Part shown: piece after piece, positions 15,617 through 22,673 of the stretch | Position numbering within the stretch: the stretch's first letter is position 1 | Layout: the number at the start of each line of letters is the position of its first letter | Assembly (NCBI GenBank): GCA_964523735.1 | Contig: CAZFYZ010000029.1 | Coordinates: forward strand, 1-37,364 | DNA: 37,364 nt | Direction of reading: 5' to 3' | Origin: CAZFYZ01 sp964523735 | GTDB taxonomy: Bacteria; Armatimonadota; UBA5829 | Program-made: the position numbers and the translations under genes | The notes under the pieces: generated by a model | What the model was told of the DNA's origin: nothing | The model's input: only the letters and a program-made list of their open reading frames with translations | Database searches by the model: none

Positions 15617-15733
15617 GGGACAAGGCCGGCGGCTGGGTCTGGCGCCACATCCAAAATAGCGCCCGACCTTCGGCTAACGCTCCTACACAAACCAAAACGA
15701 GGTCATCGGGTTCGAAGCTGGGGCTTAGCCTCC

Positions 15734-15762
15734 AACCTCTAACCTCTAACCTCTAGACGGGG
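15734..15762. repeat. AACCTCT tandem repeat, infA-rpmJ spacer (second copy)
   Basis: Three AACCTCT units (15734-15754) followed by AGACGGGG repeat the arrangement before rpsC. The rest of the 152-nt spacer (15617-15733) has CGGCTGGGTCTGGCG and CAACGAGGTC-like G-rich stretches that could be a decayed first arm, but no ORF I can support. Confidence 0.8.
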
Positions 15763-15768
15763 ACGACA

Positions 15769-15885
15769 ATGAAAGTCAGAGCTTCAGTGAAGCCCATGTG
15801 CGACAAGTGCAAAGTGATCAAGCGGAAGGGTGTTATCCGCGTGATCTGCAAGCAGTATCCAAAACATAAGCAGAGACAGGGGTAG
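15769..15885 (+). CDS. rpmJ: 50S ribosomal protein L36
   Basis: The 38-residue product starts MKVRASVKPMCDKCKVIKRK and ends PKHKQRQG. C11, C14, C27 and H33 form the zinc site, so this is the zinc-binding form of L36. ATG 15769 follows GACGGGGACGACA. It sits between infA and rpsM as in most bacteria. Confidence 0.96.
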   Translation: MKVRASVKPMCDKCKVIKRKGVIRVICKQYPKHKQRQG

Positions 15886-15896
15886 ACCTTTCTCCC

Positions 15897-15928
15897 CCCT
15901 CTCTTTCCAGGAGAGGGCTGGGATGAGG
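15897..15928. repeat. CCCTCTC/GAGAGGG palindromic element, rpmJ-rpsM spacer
   Basis: CCCTCTC (15897-15903) pairs with GAGAGGG (15911-15917), followed by CTGGGATGAGG. The same element type with GAGAGGGCTGGGGTGAGG occurs twice before truA. Such palindromes are widespread dispersed repeats in bacterial genomes. Confidence 0.75.
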
Positions 15929-15956
15929 TTCTGCTTCCAAACAGGAGTGGAACAAC

Positions 15957-16328
15957 TTGGCAAGAATTGCAGGTGTAGACCTCCCAAGGGACAAGAAAGT
16001 TGAATACGCGCTGACCTACATCTACGGTATCGGGCTTGCGAGCGCGAAGAAGATCGTTGCCGATGCGGGCGTGGATCCCACTACTCGCATGCGCGACCTG
16101 ACCGAGAGCGAGATCTCGGACCTCAGGAAGCAGATCGAAGGCAACTACACCGTGGAAGGCGATTTGCGGCGTGAGTTCTCGATGGCGATAAGGCGTCTGA
16201 TGGAGATTGGCTCCTACAGAGGCCTGAGGCATCGGCGCGGACTGCCCGTGAGGGGCCAGCGCACCAAGACCAACGCGCGTATGCGCAAGGGTCCGAGAAG
16301 AACCGTCGGCGTAAGAAGGAAGAAGTAG
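15957..16328 (+). CDS. rpsM: 30S ribosomal protein S13 (TTG start)
   Basis: The 123-residue protein reads (M)ARIAGVDLPRDKKVEYALTY with the helix-hairpin-helix IYGIGLASAKKIV and the C-terminal GLRHRRGLPVRGQRTKTNAR and GPRRTVGVRRKK, which contacts tRNAs and intersubunit bridges. TTG 15957 with AGGAG at 15943-15947 is the only start that fits. Confidence 0.96.
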   Translation: MARIAGVDLPRDKKVEYALTYIYGIGLASAKKIVADAGVDPTTRMRDLTESEISDLRKQIEGNYTVEGDLRREFSMAIRRLMEIGSYRGLRHRRGLPVRGQRTKTNARMRKGPRRTVGVRRKK

Positions 16329-16341
16329 CGCAGAACTCGCC

Positions 16342-16442
16342 CGGTGTTTCGGGATTTCGGTGAGCCGAGAACTGGGCTGAGGCATCTCTCGAGGGACGTT
16401 GCCGAAGCTGGGAATGTGCATCACCAAAATCCCGAAACACCG
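16342..16442. repeat. Long palindrome, rpsM-rpsK spacer
   Basis: The 22-nt arm at 16342-16363 (containing GTGTTTCGGGATTTCGG) and the arm at 16421-16442 are reverse complements with one mismatch, separated by 57 nt. A second, shorter GACTTTC-type heptad run at about 16455-16475 lies between it and the GGAGGAGGT of rpsK. The same arm sequence recurs after rpoA. Confidence 0.9.
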
Positions 16443-16491
16443 AGCGTGACGTCGAGCTTTCGACTTTCGACTTCGCCGGAGGAGGTTTTAG

Positions 16492-16887
16492 TTGGTAAGA
16501 AAAGCGTCTACTACCCGGACCAAGGCCCGGGAGAAGAAGAACATAGTCCAGGGCGTTGCTCACATCAAGAGCACGTTCAATAATACGATCATCTCGATCA
16601 GCGACATGACGGGGGCGGTTGTCTCTTGGGCTAGTGCCGGGACCGTTGGGTTCAAGGGCACCAAGAAGAGCACACCGTTCGCCGCTCAGCTGGCTGCCGA
16701 GTCGGCCGCTCGACGGGCGATGGAGCACGGGATGCGGCGCATCGACGTCTTCGTGAAGGGCCCGGGCTCGGGTCGAGAGACGGCGATTCGTTCGCTTCAG
16801 GCTGTGGGCCTTGAGGTAACTATGATCAAGGACTGCACCCCCATCCCGCACAACGGCTGCCGCCCGCCGAAGAGAAGGCGCGTATAG
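16492..16887 (+). CDS. rpsK: 30S ribosomal protein S11 (TTG start)
   Basis: The 131-residue product has the S11 core VAHIKSTFNNTIISISDMTG, FAAQLAAESAARRAMEHGMR and the C-terminal CTPIPHNGCRPPKRRRV. S11 forms the platform of the 30S near the Shine-Dalgarno helix. TTG 16492 is 5 nt after a very strong GGAGGAGGT (16479-16487). Its stop overlaps the beginning of the next repeat. Confidence 0.96.
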   Translation: MVRKASTTRTKAREKKNIVQGVAHIKSTFNNTIISISDMTGAVVSWASAGTVGFKGTKKSTPFAAQLAAESAARRAMEHGMRRIDVFVKGPGSGRETAIRSLQAVGLEVTMIKDCTPIPHNGCRPPKRRRV

Positions 16888-16973
16888 TAAACAGTGAATA
16901 GTAAACAGTAAACAGCAGACGGTAGATTGGTCGCGTGGCGCGGCTGTCTACTGTTTACTGCCTGCTGTCTACT
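16886..16973. repeat. Paired heptad repeat, rpsK-rpsD spacer
   Basis: The first arm has six 7-nt words in register starting within the rpsK stop (16886-16927: AGTAAAC, AGTGAAT, AGTAAAC, AGTAAAC, AGCAGAC, GGTAGAT). The second arm has four at 16946-16973 (GTCTACT, GTTTACT, GCCTGCT, GTCTACT) directly before AAGGAGAT. The arms are reverse complements in type (AGTAAAC with GTTTACT). Confidence 0.85.
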
Positions 16974-16990
16974 AAGGAGATAACAGAGAC

Positions 16991-17607
16991 ATGTCATCAT
17001 TAGGTGAGTCCGTCTGCAGGCTATGCAGGCGTGAGATGGTAAAGCTCTACCTTAAGGGCGACAAGTGCTATTCGAGGAAGTGCCCGGTCGAGAAGCGCAC
17101 CTACCCGCCTGGTCAGCACGGCCAGGGGATGCAGCGCAAGCTCTCCGATTACGGCATACAGCTCCGCGAGAAGCAGAAGATGAAGAGGATATACGGAGTG
17201 CGCGAGGGCCAGTTCAGGCTCTACGTGAAGGAAGCGATCAGGCGTCCGGGGGTCACCGGCGAGAACCTGCTGCAGCTTCTCGAGATGAGGCTGGATAATG
17301 CCGTCTATCGGCTTGGCCTTGCGACTTCCCGTCCTCAGGCAAGACAGTTTGTGAATCACGGGCATATGCGCGTGAATGGCAAGAGAGTGGACATACCCTC
17401 ATACCAGCTTCGTGCGGGCGACGACGTTCAGGTGGACGAGGGCGCGAAGAAGATGGCTCCGCTTGCCGCTGCGGTCGAATCCGCCGGCGGTCGCGGGCTG
17501 CCAGGCTGGCTCCAGTTTGACGCCAACCAGATGAAGGGGACTGTGGCCTCGGCGCCCATCCGCGANNNNNNNNNNAATCGCTGATAGTCGAGTTCTACTC
17601 TAGATAG
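16991..17607 (+). CDS. rpsD: 30S ribosomal protein S4, zinc-binding type; sequence interrupted by a gap
   Basis: The protein starts MSSLGESVCRLCRREMVKL, with zinc ligands C9, C12, C26 and C31, and has the S4 RNA-binding domain ENLLQLLEMRLDNAVYRLGL and FVNHGHMRVNGKRVDIPSY. Ten N at 17566-17575 break it. The true end is read in another frame after the gap: LIVEFYSR and TAG (17581-17607), the standard S4 C-terminus. The apparent stop at 17584 is therefore an artefact of the fixed-length gap. S4 nucleates 30S assembly and regulates the alpha operon in some bacteria. Confidence 0.95.
17566..17575. other. Assembly gap (10 N) inside rpsD
   Basis: Ten unresolved bases. Frame logic requires a true gap length of 2 modulo 3, and comparison with usual S4 C-termini suggests about 23 nt. 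The 10 N are then a placeholder, not a measured length. Confidence 0.95.
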
Positions 17608-17625
17608 AAACGGAGGCGACGTATT

Positions 17626-18708
17626 ATGGATATGGTGACGCCGCGGATTGAGATCCTCGAGGACGGCGAAGTATACGGAAAGTTCGTCGCCGAGCCGCTT
17701 GAGCAGGGATTCGGCTACACAATTGGGAACGCGCTTCGGAGGATATTGCTCTCCTCGATTACCGGCGCGGCTATTACGTCAATCAAGATTGACGGTGTTC
17801 TGCACGAGTTTTCGACGATTCCAGGGGTCAGAGAGGATACGACCGAACTGATCCTCAACCTGAGAGAACTCTACGTGCAGATGAACACCGACAGTGTGGA
17901 GGAGATCGAGCCGATCACGATCACGCTCGATGTCCACGGGCCTGGCGAGGTCACCGGCGCTGATATTCAGACGCCGCCGGACATCGTTATCGTCAATCCC
18001 GAGGTCCACATTGCGACCCTGAACGACGAAACGGCCAACCTGCGCGCGGAAATGACAGTCGAGCGCGGCAAGGGATACGTGCTGCCCGAGAAGCAGGAGA
18101 GAGTCAAGCAATCGATCGGTACCATACCGGTCGGAGCAGTCTTCACTCCCGTTCGCAAGGTCAGCTACACCGTCGATCCCACCAGGGTGGGGCACAAGAC
18201 TGACTATGACAGGCTCGTGCTGGAAGTGACCACCAATGGCACGGTTATGCCATCGGATGCCGTTAGCGAGGCTGCGAAGATACTTGACAAGCACTTGAGG
18301 CTGTTCTTCGACTTCGCGCGCAAGCCTAAGGGTGCTGGCGGCGAGTTCGGCATGGGGATCGGCGGGGCTGTGCCCGGGCCGCCTGATGCCAGAATCGAAG
18401 AACTGGACTTCTCGGTGCGCACATACAACTGCCTTAAGAAAGCCAACGTGCTGACGATAGGCGAGTTGGTGCAGCTTACCGAGGGCGACCTGATGAATAT
18501 CAGGAACTTCGGCAAGAAGTCTCTGAACGAGGTCAAGGACAAGCTCGAATCACTCAACCTTGCGTTGGTGCCGTCGAGCGAGCGGACCGAGTTCAGGATT
18601 CCTCCACCCTCTGATGATGAAGAGGAGGAGGATACCGAGGCCGAGACTGACGTCGAGGCCGAAGCATCAGACGAAGAGGAAGAAGCGGTCGAGCAGGCCG
18701 AAGAGTAG
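17626..18708 (+). CDS. rpoA: RNA polymerase subunit alpha with acidic C-terminal extension
   Basis: The 360-residue product has the N-terminal dimerisation domain (PLEQGFGYTIGNALRRILLS, the family hallmark) and the C-terminal domain (EELDFSVRTYNCLKKANVLT, LMNIRNFGKKSLNEVKDKL) that binds UP elements and activators. After about residue 322 it carries some 35 residues made mostly of Glu, Asp and Ala, beyond the usual alpha-CTD end. CGGAGGCGACG precedes ATG 17626. It follows rpsD and precedes rplQ as expected. Confidence 0.97.
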   Translation: MDMVTPRIEILEDGEVYGKFVAEPLEQGFGYTIGNALRRILLSSITGAAITSIKIDGVLHEFSTIPGVREDTTELILNLRELYVQMNTDSVEEIEPITITLDVHGPGEVTGADIQTPPDIVIVNPEVHIATLNDETANLRAEMTVERGKGYVLPEKQERVKQSIGTIPVGAVFTPVRKVSYTVDPTRVGHKTDYDRLVLEVTTNGTVMPSDAVSEAAKILDKHLRLFFDFARKPKGAGGEFGMGIGGAVPGPPDARIEELDFSVRTYNCLKKANVLTIGELVQLTEGDLMNIRNFGKKSLNEVKDKLESLNLALVPSSERTEFRIPPPSDDEEEEDTEAETDVEAEASDEEEEAVEQAEE

Positions 18709-18713
18709 TTTGG

Positions 18714-18820
18714 CCGGGTGTTTCGGGATTTGGGTCGTGCTCGGACGTTGGATGACTGATGTCCGCGGCGCGAGCACTGGACCCAAGGCCATCGGATCAC
18801 CGAAATCCCGAAACACCGGG
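18714..18820. repeat. Long palindrome, rpoA-rplQ spacer
   Basis: The left arm 18714-18735 (containing GTGTTTCGGGATTTGGG) and right arm 18799-18819 (containing AAATCCCGAAACACC) are near-perfect reverse complements. They share the arm sequence of the rpsM-rpsK palindrome. Inner pairs TTGGGTC/GACCCAA and TGCTCG/CGAGCA extend the fold over the whole 135-nt spacer. Confidence 0.9.
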
Positions 18821-18844
18821 ATGCCGTGAGATAAGAGGAGACGA

Positions 18845-19273
18845 ATGCGACACCGTGTAGGCGGAAGAAAACTGGATCTACCCTCCGATCAGCGGATGGC
18901 GCTTTTGCGCGGTCTGGTTCGATCGTTGGTTATGTACGAACATATTGACACTACGGAGCCTCGGGCGAAGGAAGCCAGGGTGATGGCTGAGAAACTGATC
19001 ACCCTGTCCAAGCAGAACACGCTTCACGCTCGCAGGGAGGCCCGGAAGATACTGCCGGCCGCGCGTGTGCCCCGCAGCGTGCTTGCGATGCACGGCAAGG
19101 CTCAGAAGGACGCTCGGGCGGAGATCATCGCGAACGATCCCGTGAAGAGACTCTTCGACGTGGTCGGACCGAAGTTCGCGGAGAAGCAGAGCGGGTTCAC
19201 CCGGATCATTAAGATCGGGTTCCGCCGCGGCGACGCCGCCCGTCTCGTGAGACTGGAGCTGGCGGTAGACTAG
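18845..19273 (+). CDS. rplQ: 50S ribosomal protein L17
   Basis: The 142-residue protein starts MRHRVGGRKLDLPSDQRMAL and contains LVRSLVMYEHIDTTEPRAKE and GFTRIIKIGFRRGDAA with a normal L17 C-terminus. ATG 18845 follows AGAGGAG. It closes the classical alpha operon. Confidence 0.96.
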   Translation: MRHRVGGRKLDLPSDQRMALLRGLVRSLVMYEHIDTTEPRAKEARVMAEKLITLSKQNTLHARREARKILPAARVPRSVLAMHGKAQKDARAEIIANDPVKRLFDVVGPKFAEKQSGFTRIIKIGFRRGDAARLVRLELAVD

Positions 19274-19286
19274 CCTCACTTGCTCA

Positions 19287-19380
19287 CTCTCCTCTTCCTG
19301 AGCTTGTCGAAGGAAGTAGAGGGCTGGGGTGAGGTTCCCTTCCCCCTCTCCCCTCGCGGGAGAGGGCTGGGGTGAGGGGG
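19287..19380. repeat. Two palindromic GAGGGCTGGGGTGAGG elements before truA
   Basis: GAGGGCTGGGGTGAGG occurs at about 19319-19334 and again at 19362-19377. The second follows CCCTCTCCCCTCGCGGGAGAGGG, a strong hairpin. CTTCCTGAGCTTGTCGAAGG at about 19294-19313 is another widely dispersed bacterial repeat. The G-rich end of the second element overlaps the only visible ribosome-binding site of truA. Confidence 0.8.
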
Positions 19381-19383
19381 CCA

Positions 19384-20118
19384 GTGCGCAATATACGAGT
19401 GACGGTCGAATACGACGGCACGGACTACTTCGGCTATCAGTTTCAGCCGGGGGTGCCGACGATCCAGGGAGAGCTCGAAAGAGTCGTCTCGAAGATCGTC
19501 AAGGAGCGGGTGACCACCTACGGATCGGGCCGGACGGATGCCGGAGTGCATGCCAGAGGCCAGGTCCTGAGCTTCAGGACCGGGGGGACGATCCCGGTGG
19601 AGAAGCTGTGTGTTGCGATGAACTCGCTGCTTCCGAGGTCGATAGCGGCCCTGGAAGCGGCCGAAGTGGAGCCGGAGTTCCACGCGCGGTATTCGGCAAA
19701 GTCGAGGCTTTACCGCTACGACATTCTGAACCGCGAACTGCGGAGCGCGATCGAAGGACGGTTCTGCTGGCACGTGAGGGGCTCGCTCAACGTTGAAGCG
19801 ATGCGCGAGGCGGCGATCTGTCTGATCGGAGTCCACGACTTTACGTCGTTTGCGACTGCCGACAGAGATGAGGGGTCGCCGGTTCGGAATGTGCTGGAAC
19901 TTGATATCCGCCGCGAAGGCGAGCGGGTGATACTTGAGATCAGAGCGAACGCGTTTCTGCGTTCGATGGTGAGGACGATTACCGGGACATTGGTCGAGGT
20001 TGGGCTGGGCAGAAGGCCGGTCGGCGAGGTCCCTGGGATTCTCGATGCGCGAGACCGGGCCCGAGCGGGCAAGACTGCTCCCGCGCACGGGCTGTGTCTC
20101 GTGGAGGTTGAGTATTGA
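19384..20118 (+). CDS. truA: tRNA pseudouridine(38-40) synthase
   Basis: From GTG 19384 the 244-residue product reads (M)RNIRVTVEYDGTDYFGYQFQ and contains GSGRTDAGVHARGQ with catalytic Asp52, plus FLRSMVRTITGTLVEVGLGR. It modifies the anticodon stem-loop. An in-frame GTG at 19372 lies inside the dispersed palindrome, so 19384 is preferred. It overlaps rplM by 4 nt. TruA between rplQ and rplM is a common arrangement. Confidence 0.93.
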   Translation: MRNIRVTVEYDGTDYFGYQFQPGVPTIQGELERVVSKIVKERVTTYGSGRTDAGVHARGQVLSFRTGGTIPVEKLCVAMNSLLPRSIAALEAAEVEPEFHARYSAKSRLYRYDILNRELRSAIEGRFCWHVRGSLNVEAMREAAICLIGVHDFTSFATADRDEGSPVRNVLELDIRREGERVILEIRANAFLRSMVRTITGTLVEVGLGRRPVGEVPGILDARDRARAGKTAPAHGLCLVEVEY

Positions 20119-20555
20119 ACAACACTACCTACTTTGCTAAGAAAGAGACTATGACACGAAAGTGGTTCGTGGTCGATGCTACAGGCTTGTCGGCAGGTCG
20201 GCTTGCATCAGAGGTCGCCAAGATCCTGCACGGCAAGCACAAACCGACATTCACTCCGCACGTCGACTGCGGTGACCACGTGATCATAATCAACGCCGAG
20301 AAGGTTCGCCTGACCGGCACCAACAAGCCGGAAGAGCTGATTCAGTGGCACTCGGGCTTCCCCGGTGGGCTGAAAAGCATCACTCGCGGCAAGGCCATGG
20401 CCAAGTCGCCGACGCGCGAGCTGAGGCGAATCATTCGCGGCATGCTCCCGCATAACAAGCTCGGCGATGACATGATCCGCAAGGTGCGCATTCACACCGG
20501 CCCTGAGCACAACCACGAGGCGCAGAAGCCGGAAGAGCTGAAGTTCGAGGCGTAG
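20115..20555 (+). CDS. rplM: 50S ribosomal protein L13 (TTG start)
   Basis: The 146-residue product reads (M)NNTTYFAKKETMTRKWFVVD and shows DATGLSAGRLASEVAKILHG, CGDHVIIINAEKVRLTGTNK and the L13 end AHxPE-like segment (here HNHEAQKPEEL). TTG 20115 overlaps the truA TGA, with GGAGG at 20103-20107. An internal ATG at 20151 is in frame but would remove the conserved N-terminus. L13 is an early 50S assembly protein. Confidence 0.94.
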   Translation: MNNTTYFAKKETMTRKWFVVDATGLSAGRLASEVAKILHGKHKPTFTPHVDCGDHVIIINAEKVRLTGTNKPEELIQWHSGFPGGLKSITRGKAMAKSPTRELRRIIRGMLPHNKLGDDMIRKVRIHTGPEHNHEAQKPEELKFEA

Positions 20556-20562
20556 TCCTTTC

Positions 20563-20585
20563 GACTTTGGACTTTTGACTCCCAA
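20563..20585. repeat. Heptad repeat, rplM-rpsI spacer
   Basis: GACTTTG, GACTTTT and GACTCCC follow one another in 7-nt register and lead into AACGGAGG, the rpsI ribosome-binding site. It matches the GAC-type words before rpsE and rpsK. Confidence 0.75.
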
Positions 20586-20596
20586 CGGAGGACGAT

Positions 20597-20998
20597 TTGG
20601 AAGAAACCGCAACCGCAAGATACTATGGGACTGGTCATCGGAAGAACGCAACGGCTCGCGTGTGGCTGACCCCGGGCGAGGGCAAGGTCACGATCAACGG
20701 CGTGGCGATGGCTGCTTATGTGGGGCGCAAGGCCCTTGAGCTGCTCATCATGCAGCCGTTTGACGCGGTCGAGGCGCCGGGCAGGTTCGACGTCATCGCG
20801 ATGTGCAAGGGCGGCGGGATTGCCGGCCAGGCGGGCGCTGTCCGCCACGGCATCAGCAAGGCTCTGCTGCAGGTTGGCGACGACATGCGCACCCCGCTCA
20901 GGCGACAGGGATTCCTGACCAGGGACCCCAGAGTCAAAGAGCGCAAGAAGTACGGCCGGAAGAGAGCGAGAAGAGGCTTCCAGTTCTCGAAGCGCTAG
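20597..20998 (+). CDS. rpsI: 30S ribosomal protein S9 (TTG start)
   Basis: The 133-residue protein has the S9 pattern YYGTGHRKNATARVWLTPGE, GGGIAGQAGAVRHGISKAL and the C-terminus TRDPRVKERKKYGRKRARRG ending FQFSKR, whose terminal basic residues contact P-site tRNA. TTG 20597 follows ACGGAGGACGAT. It is the last gene of the ribosomal cluster. Confidence 0.96.
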   Translation: MEETATARYYGTGHRKNATARVWLTPGEGKVTINGVAMAAYVGRKALELLIMQPFDAVEAPGRFDVIAMCKGGGIAGQAGAVRHGISKALLQVGDDMRTPLRRQGFLTRDPRVKERKKYGRKRARRGFQFSKR

Positions 20999-21007
20999 TC
21001 TTCACGT

Positions 21008-21031
21008 TGTTTCGGGACACCCTGTCCCGAT
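21008..21031. repeat. TGTTTCGGGACACCCTGTCCCGA palindrome
   Basis: GGGACA and TGTCCC pair around CCC just after rpsI. The same word occurs three times near 36,083-36,174 and its TGTTTCGGGA half is shared with the rpsM and rpoA palindromes. Confidence 0.8.
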
Positions 21032-21051
21032 ACGGCAGGCACGGCATTATG

Positions 21052-21098
21052 ATCTGGTCTGGCGGCTACTGCCCGCCGGACCAGATTGCTGCGTACGG
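21052..21098 (+). terminator. Terminator-like hairpin after rpsI with GTACGG trailer
   Basis: ATCTGGTCTGGCGG (21052-21065) pairs with CCGCCGGACCAGAT (21073-21086) over 14 positions with one G-U. The tail is TGCTGC and then GTACGG (21093-21098). There is no run of T, but position and strength suggest the end of the super-operon transcript. Four other hairpins in the window share the GTACGG or GTACAG trailer. Confidence 0.6.
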
Positions 21099-21166
21099 CA
21101 CCGGCAGGGTCAGCACAATTACCTGATTTTCTCGCCGGCGGAGGTTAGAAACCTGCTGCTGGGGAA

Positions 21167-21172
21167 TATAAT
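21167..21172 (+). promoter_or_regulatory. Candidate -10 box upstream of rluD
   Basis: A perfect TATAAT lies in the 430-nt gap between rpsI and rluD. Only a poor -35 (TTAGAA, 16 nt upstream) is seen. The gap from 21100 to 21430 otherwise holds no gene I can support. Confidence 0.35.
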
Positions 21173-21429
21173 AATGTCCGACCAGTTGTGTGGTGATAGG
21201 GCCGAGGCTGCTCCTCACGGTCTCATACCGGGGTCGTAGAGTCAGCATTCACCGGGGGATCGTAATGGTCCGCTACCTATTCCGCAGTCCCGCAACAAGC
21301 GGGCGTTGGACGTGGAGCCAGACCGTCCCGGGAAGTTCGGGGCAACTTCGATTCCTGGAGCCTGGCTCAATTCCAATCTTCAACGACTGAGATTGGGTTC
21401 GAGACTCGCTGACCGCGATCCGAGTTCCA

Positions 21430-22470
21430 GTGTCAGTCGTTGATTCTGTACCAGCAGGTATTCCTCCCATCTGTGTTGAACCATCCCCCGTGAGTAACGA
21501 TCCCCAAGAGTTTGTTGTCGATACCGGCTCGGAGCGGCTTGACGTTTGTGTCGCGCGCAAGCTGCCGGAGTTGTCAAGGTCTCTCGTGCAGAAGTTGATC
21601 GGTGACGGCCACGTGCTGGTTGACGGATCAACACGCAGATCGAGTTACCGCGTCCAGGCAGGCGAGCGTGTCAGGGTCACAGTTCCGCCCCCCGAGCCTT
21701 CGGAGATAGCCGCAGAGGATATCCCTCTGGATATCATCTTTGAGGACGAGCATATCATCGTCATCAACAAGGCCAAGGGCATGACGGTGCACCCCGCTCC
21801 TGGCTCACCCGACGGAACTCTCGTAAACGCCATTCTCGCACACAGCGATGATCTTTCTGGCATCGGCGGCGTGGAGAGGCCTGGCATAGTCCACCGGCTG
21901 GACAAGGACACTTCGGGGCTGCTTGTCGTTGCCAAGACAGACCCCGCGCATGCGTCGCTCCAGCAGCAGCTTCAGAAGCGATCGGCTGAAAGGCGTTACA
22001 TCGCGCTTGTCTGGGGAGAGACCAAGTTCAATGAGGCCGAGGTTGACGCCCCCATAGGCCGCCACCCAACCGACCGCCAGAAGATGGCGGTTATCAAAGA
22101 CACCGGCCGGTACACAGCTCGGGATGCTGTCACGCGTCTTAAGGCAATAGATCGCTTCCGGGGTTTCACTCTGCTTGAAGCAAAGCTGGAAACCGGCCGC
22201 ACGCATCAGATCAGGGTCCACTGCAGCTTCATCGGGCATCCCGTTGTGGGTGATCCGACGTATGGCGGCACGAAGCGCGCGATCCCACAGGCATACAACA
22301 AGTCTGAACAGCGTGAACTGGCGGGGCTGATCGATCGCCTGCAGGGTCAGGCGCTGCACGCGTACTCACTGGCCTTCGATCATCCGGTGAGTGGCCAACG
22401 GCAGGCGTTCGAAGCGCCACTGCCTGCTGACACGCGAGGCCTCATCGATTGGCTGAGGCAGTCCAAGTGA
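21430..22470 (+). CDS. RluD-family 23S rRNA pseudouridine synthase
   Basis: The 346-residue reading from GTG 21430 has an S4-type RNA-binding domain (about residues 34-90, with SRSLVQKLIGDGHVLVDG) and a catalytic domain with the motif GIVHRLDKDTSGLLVVAKT and catalytic Asp158, plus LETGRTHQIRVH. It belongs to the RluA/C/D group. The exact target site is not certain. The N-terminal 25-30 residues are doubtful; GTG 21490 is an alternative start. It overlaps the next gene by 4 nt. Confidence 0.88.
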   Translation: MSVVDSVPAGIPPICVEPSPVSNDPQEFVVDTGSERLDVCVARKLPELSRSLVQKLIGDGHVLVDGSTRRSSYRVQAGERVRVTVPPPEPSEIAAEDIPLDIIFEDEHIIVINKAKGMTVHPAPGSPDGTLVNAILAHSDDLSGIGGVERPGIVHRLDKDTSGLLVVAKTDPAHASLQQQLQKRSAERRYIALVWGETKFNEAEVDAPIGRHPTDRQKMAVIKDTGRYTARDAVTRLKAIDRFRGFTLLEAKLETGRTHQIRVHCSFIGHPVVGDPTYGGTKRAIPQAYNKSEQRELAGLIDRLQGQALHAYSLAFDHPVSGQRQAFEAPLPADTRGLIDWLRQSK

Positions 22471-22655
22471 GTGCGCTGCGTGTCGGCGATGTCGCCACAA
22501 TGCGCAAACCCCACGCCTGCGGTTCCTATGAGTGGGAGATCGTCAGGGTCGGGGCGGACGTCGGCATCAAGTGCCGCAAGTGCGGGCGGCGCGTCCTGCT
22601 GGAGCGGGAGTACTTCGACAAGCGCGTAAAGTCTATAAGCTCCCCCGGTTCGTGA
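22467..22655 (+). CDS. DUF951 family small zinc-ribbon-like protein (GTG start)
   Basis: The 62-residue product matches DUF951: LRVGDVATMRKPHACGSYEW, then RVGADVGIKCRKCGRRVLL. C18, C36 and C39 could bind metal. The function is unknown. GTG 22467 overlaps the rluD TGA. DUF951 proteins are common in Firmicutes and related diderm phyla, which helps place the organism. Confidence 0.85.
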   Translation: MSALRVGDVATMRKPHACGSYEWEIVRVGADVGIKCRKCGRRVLLEREYFDKRVKSISSPGS

Positions 22656-22673
22656 AAGTTCTCTCAGGCGCAG

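Noticed and set aside
66..20596. Tandem repeats as a possible CRISPR array
   Set aside because: The units are 7-8 nt without unique spacers and lie between ribosomal genes; no cas gene is present.
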